This document shows, piece after piece, positions 62,299-64,000 of a stretch of 64,000 nucleotides of DNA. The position numbers and the translations under genes were made by a program. The stretch is taken from the NCBI GenBank assembly GCA_965277875.1, contig CBDIDV010000002.1, forward strand, positions 2,108,001-2,172,000, written 5' to 3'. The stretch comes from CAWFQB01 sp965277875 (GTDB lineage Bacteria; Armatimonadota; Chthonomonadetes; Chthonomonadales; Chthonomonadaceae). Each line of letters opens with the position of its first letter. The first letter of the stretch is position 1. The notes beneath the pieces were generated by a model. That model was given only the letters and a program-made list of their open reading frames with translations. It did not search any database and had not been told where the DNA came from.

Positions 62299-63873
62299 TT
62301 AGGGATTATGGGCGGGCGTTGAGTCCTTGCTGTTGCGGGTTCCGGAGTGCGGTGTGCCTGCGTAGGGGAACGTGGTGTTGTATACCTGATCGTTATGGTC
62401 TATGTTGTCGCCTACGACGGTGAGGCTGGTATAGGTGGGGCCGCTGGCAACGGCTGTCAGCGCGATGTCTACCACATCGTCGCCCAATCGGCGTCCATTC
62501 GGCCATCCGCCGGGGATTCTTGCTCCCGCGCTATTTGTGACCGTGTCGCCGCCCAGGAAGCTCAGGCGGCTGAATCCCATCTCGCCCGACACATGCGCCG
62601 GGGTGGAGGTGGTGTCTACGCGGATCACGTCCGGAATGTAAACAGCGGCAAGATCAACGCGCCCGGTTGTGGCGAAATTGGTTCCATAAACCGCATTGAT
62701 CAGCGCGGCCACTTCGGGATTCAGCGCATACGTCTGATAGCGCGCGGCGTCATTGGTGGGCGAGTCGCGGTTGTAGTTGTCCTTGTCGGCGATGGCGACG
62801 AGAACTTCGTTAAACAGCGGGTTCGCTTCCCGGTTCACCTGAATGAAGGGGCCGGATGTGGCAGCGGCGCCGGTCGTGCTGCGCAGCGTGATGCGCGGTC
62901 GGCTGACGCTGGCATACACGCCCACGCCCAGACGCGCCCCGATGGCGGGCGCGCCGCCGTTCGTGAACGGAGCCTGATAGGCAATCGGAGTGGGCAGGCT
63001 CGAAAGCGGGATCACAACAGAGTAATGAAGCACATTGTAGCCCTTGAAGCCGTCTACGCCATTGCCCTGCTGACCGAAGGTGGCGGCGGTTCCCGGAACC
63101 GGCGCACCCGTTGGAATCAGAATGCGGGAATCGAGAAAATCGAAGATGCCCGGCGTGTCGGCGTAGAAGCCATCTTCTCGCGCGCCGCAGAAGGTCGTCA
63201 GGCCGCCCGCAACATCGTACACCGTCTCGCGAGTGTAGCGATCCAGTCCGGCCCGCGTGGACGCGCCTGATATGGCAAAGCCGTAGGTCGGCGACGCCGT
63301 ATTCATGTCGTTGTAGTAGGGCGTGGTGCGAACGCCGGTGTTGTAGGGCGGCACGATAAGCGGCGCTCCGCTCGTGTTCGTGCTGATGGTGGACGTGCCG
63401 GCTGCCGTTGTGGTCGTGAGCGTGTACGTCTGCACAAAGTTCTGGTGCGCGTCGCCCACATCATTTATTGCGCCCGCATTGGCGCCGCCATTGACGTTCG
63501 CGCCGCGCCCATAGCGCAGGATCGTGTTCAGGTTCTTGTAATTGCCGCCTTCTGCGCCGACCGGCGAGAACTTGAAATCATAGCGCTGCAGCTGCGCGCC
63601 CGTATTGGGATTGGCGATGTGGATGCTGTACAGCGCGTCATCCGCGAAGGCTTCGTACATCACGCCGTCGCCGGGTTCGGAGAACGGGCGCACGCTGACC
63701 TCGACGACCAGGGAAGTTCCCCGGATGAAAGCGTATACGTCGGTCAGGTTGGCCTGCGGGTCCAATTTGATCAGGGGCGCATCGCTGTGGCTGGAAGCCG
63801 TGGCGAGCGTACCGGGAAGCACGAGGGCGGCTCCGGCCAGCATCAGGGCGGCGCGTTTCCAAAAACTCTTCAT
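62299..63873 (-). CDS. DUF4331-family exported protein
   Basis: Start at MKSFWKRAALMLAGAALVLP with GGAGACGG upstream; the frame opens at 63930. The 524-residue protein has a signal peptide ending near LATAS and the DUF4331 N-terminus SSHSDAPLIKLDPQANLTDV then YAFIRG, NLNTILRYGRG and, near the C-terminus, DVVDIALTAVA. The family is exported and often occurs beside TPR genes, as here (the TPR gene is downstream on the same strand). Function unknown. Confidence 0.85.
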   Translation of the reverse strand: MKSFWKRAALMLAGAALVLPGTLATASSHSDAPLIKLDPQANLTDVYAFIRGTSLVVEVSVRPFSEPGDGVMYEAFADDALYSIHIANPNTGAQLQRYDFKFSPVGAEGGNYKNLNTILRYGRGANVNGGANAGAINDVGDAHQNFVQTYTLTTTTAAGTSTISTNTSGAPLIVPPYNTGVRTTPYYNDMNTASPTYGFAISGASTRAGLDRYTRETVYDVAGGLTTFCGAREDGFYADTPGIFDFLDSRILIPTGAPVPGTAATFGQQGNGVDGFKGYNVLHYSVVIPLSSLPTPIAYQAPFTNGGAPAIGARLGVGVYASVSRPRITLRSTTGAAATSGPFIQVNREANPLFNEVLVAIADKDNYNRDSPTNDAARYQTYALNPEVAALINAVYGTNFATTGRVDLAAVYIPDVIRVDTTSTPAHVSGEMGFSRLSFLGGDTVTNSAGARIPGGWPNGRRLGDDVVDIALTAVASGPTYTSLTVVGDNIDHNDQVYNTTFPYAGTPHSGTRNSKDSTPAHNP

Positions 63874-64000
63874 ACCGTCTCCTTTGTCTGCGACTATGGC
63901 AGCAAAACAGAAACAAACAGTGCGACACAACAGCTCAAGGAGATGGGGTTGAGTTCAGCCCGCTTGAGCCTGCATCCGCGTGTTCCTCTTGACGGGAACA
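63874..64000. other. Window end, no gene recognised
   Basis: This holds the ribosome binding site and upstream region of the DUF4331 gene. A weak inverted pair (CTCAAG..CTTGAG) lies near 63936 and 63965. Nothing else is supported. Confidence 0.3.

Overview
The window is a high-GC bacterial chromosome segment with dense, mostly short intergenic spacing. The prepilin at 39419-40198 (N-terminal methylation motif followed by FPVFAQAREKARQ), the CRTAC1/ASPIC-UnbV proteins, the PD40-type propeller lipoprotein and many TPR proteins fit Armatimonadota (Capsulimonas/Chthonomonas-like). That placement is inference from protein style, not from a marker gene. No rRNA, tRNA or CRISPR array was seen.

Layout. 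1-2322: end of a TPR protein, a methyltransferase and an Rnl2-type RNA ligase. 2351-5256 (minus): a promoter-led operon with a Tse2-like toxin candidate, a helical-repeat protein, the HslV protease and a two-gene cassette closed by a second, diverged copy of the hslV 3' end. 6091-9987: nucleoside-type ABC transporter (ATPase and two permeases, no binding protein). 10118-10784: higBA toxin-antitoxin pair with an operator palindrome. 10917-15738: membrane protein (DUF6785-like), uracil-DNA glycosylase, PRC-barrel-like protein, RuvC and a frameshifted conserved gene. 15860-18719: two lipoproteins (one an intradiol dioxygenase), a cytochrome c peroxidase relic and a 58-residue exported peptide. 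18964-23167: kinase - OmpR-type regulator - kinase.

23856-33347 is the most unusual part. A minus-strand operon (helix-turn-helix protein, two membrane proteins, one soluble protein) leads into a DUF2971 gene that has been split by five different insertion sequences (NF041680/IS4-like, IS5-like, IS701/IS4-like, IS3 and IS630). The six gene pieces can be rejoined by eye to about 1.0 kb. The first four genes of the operon remain open.

33440-47964 carries cell-envelope and housekeeping genes: a VWA lipoprotein, an alpha/beta hydrolase, two CRTAC1 proteins, a prepilin, a TPR protein, a DipZ-like thioredoxin, PurK and a GHL10 glycosidase. 48010-48604 is a REP-associated tyrosine transposase between two 61-62-bp arms, each made of three hairpins. 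Then follow IlvD, a propeller lipoprotein, an ANTAR regulator with its PAS/GAF HisKA_2 kinase, a metal-related group (NikR, DUF362, a CorA-like protein lacking GMN, a NicO-type exporter), a TPR protein and a DUF4331 protein.

Several intergenic palindromes recur, notably a GCCGCAAATGAACG repeat at four sites. The best candidates for something undescribed are the five-gene HTH/membrane/DUF2971 operon that has been hit repeatedly by transposons, and the hslV locus, whose duplicated tail differs from the intact gene mainly at synonymous sites.
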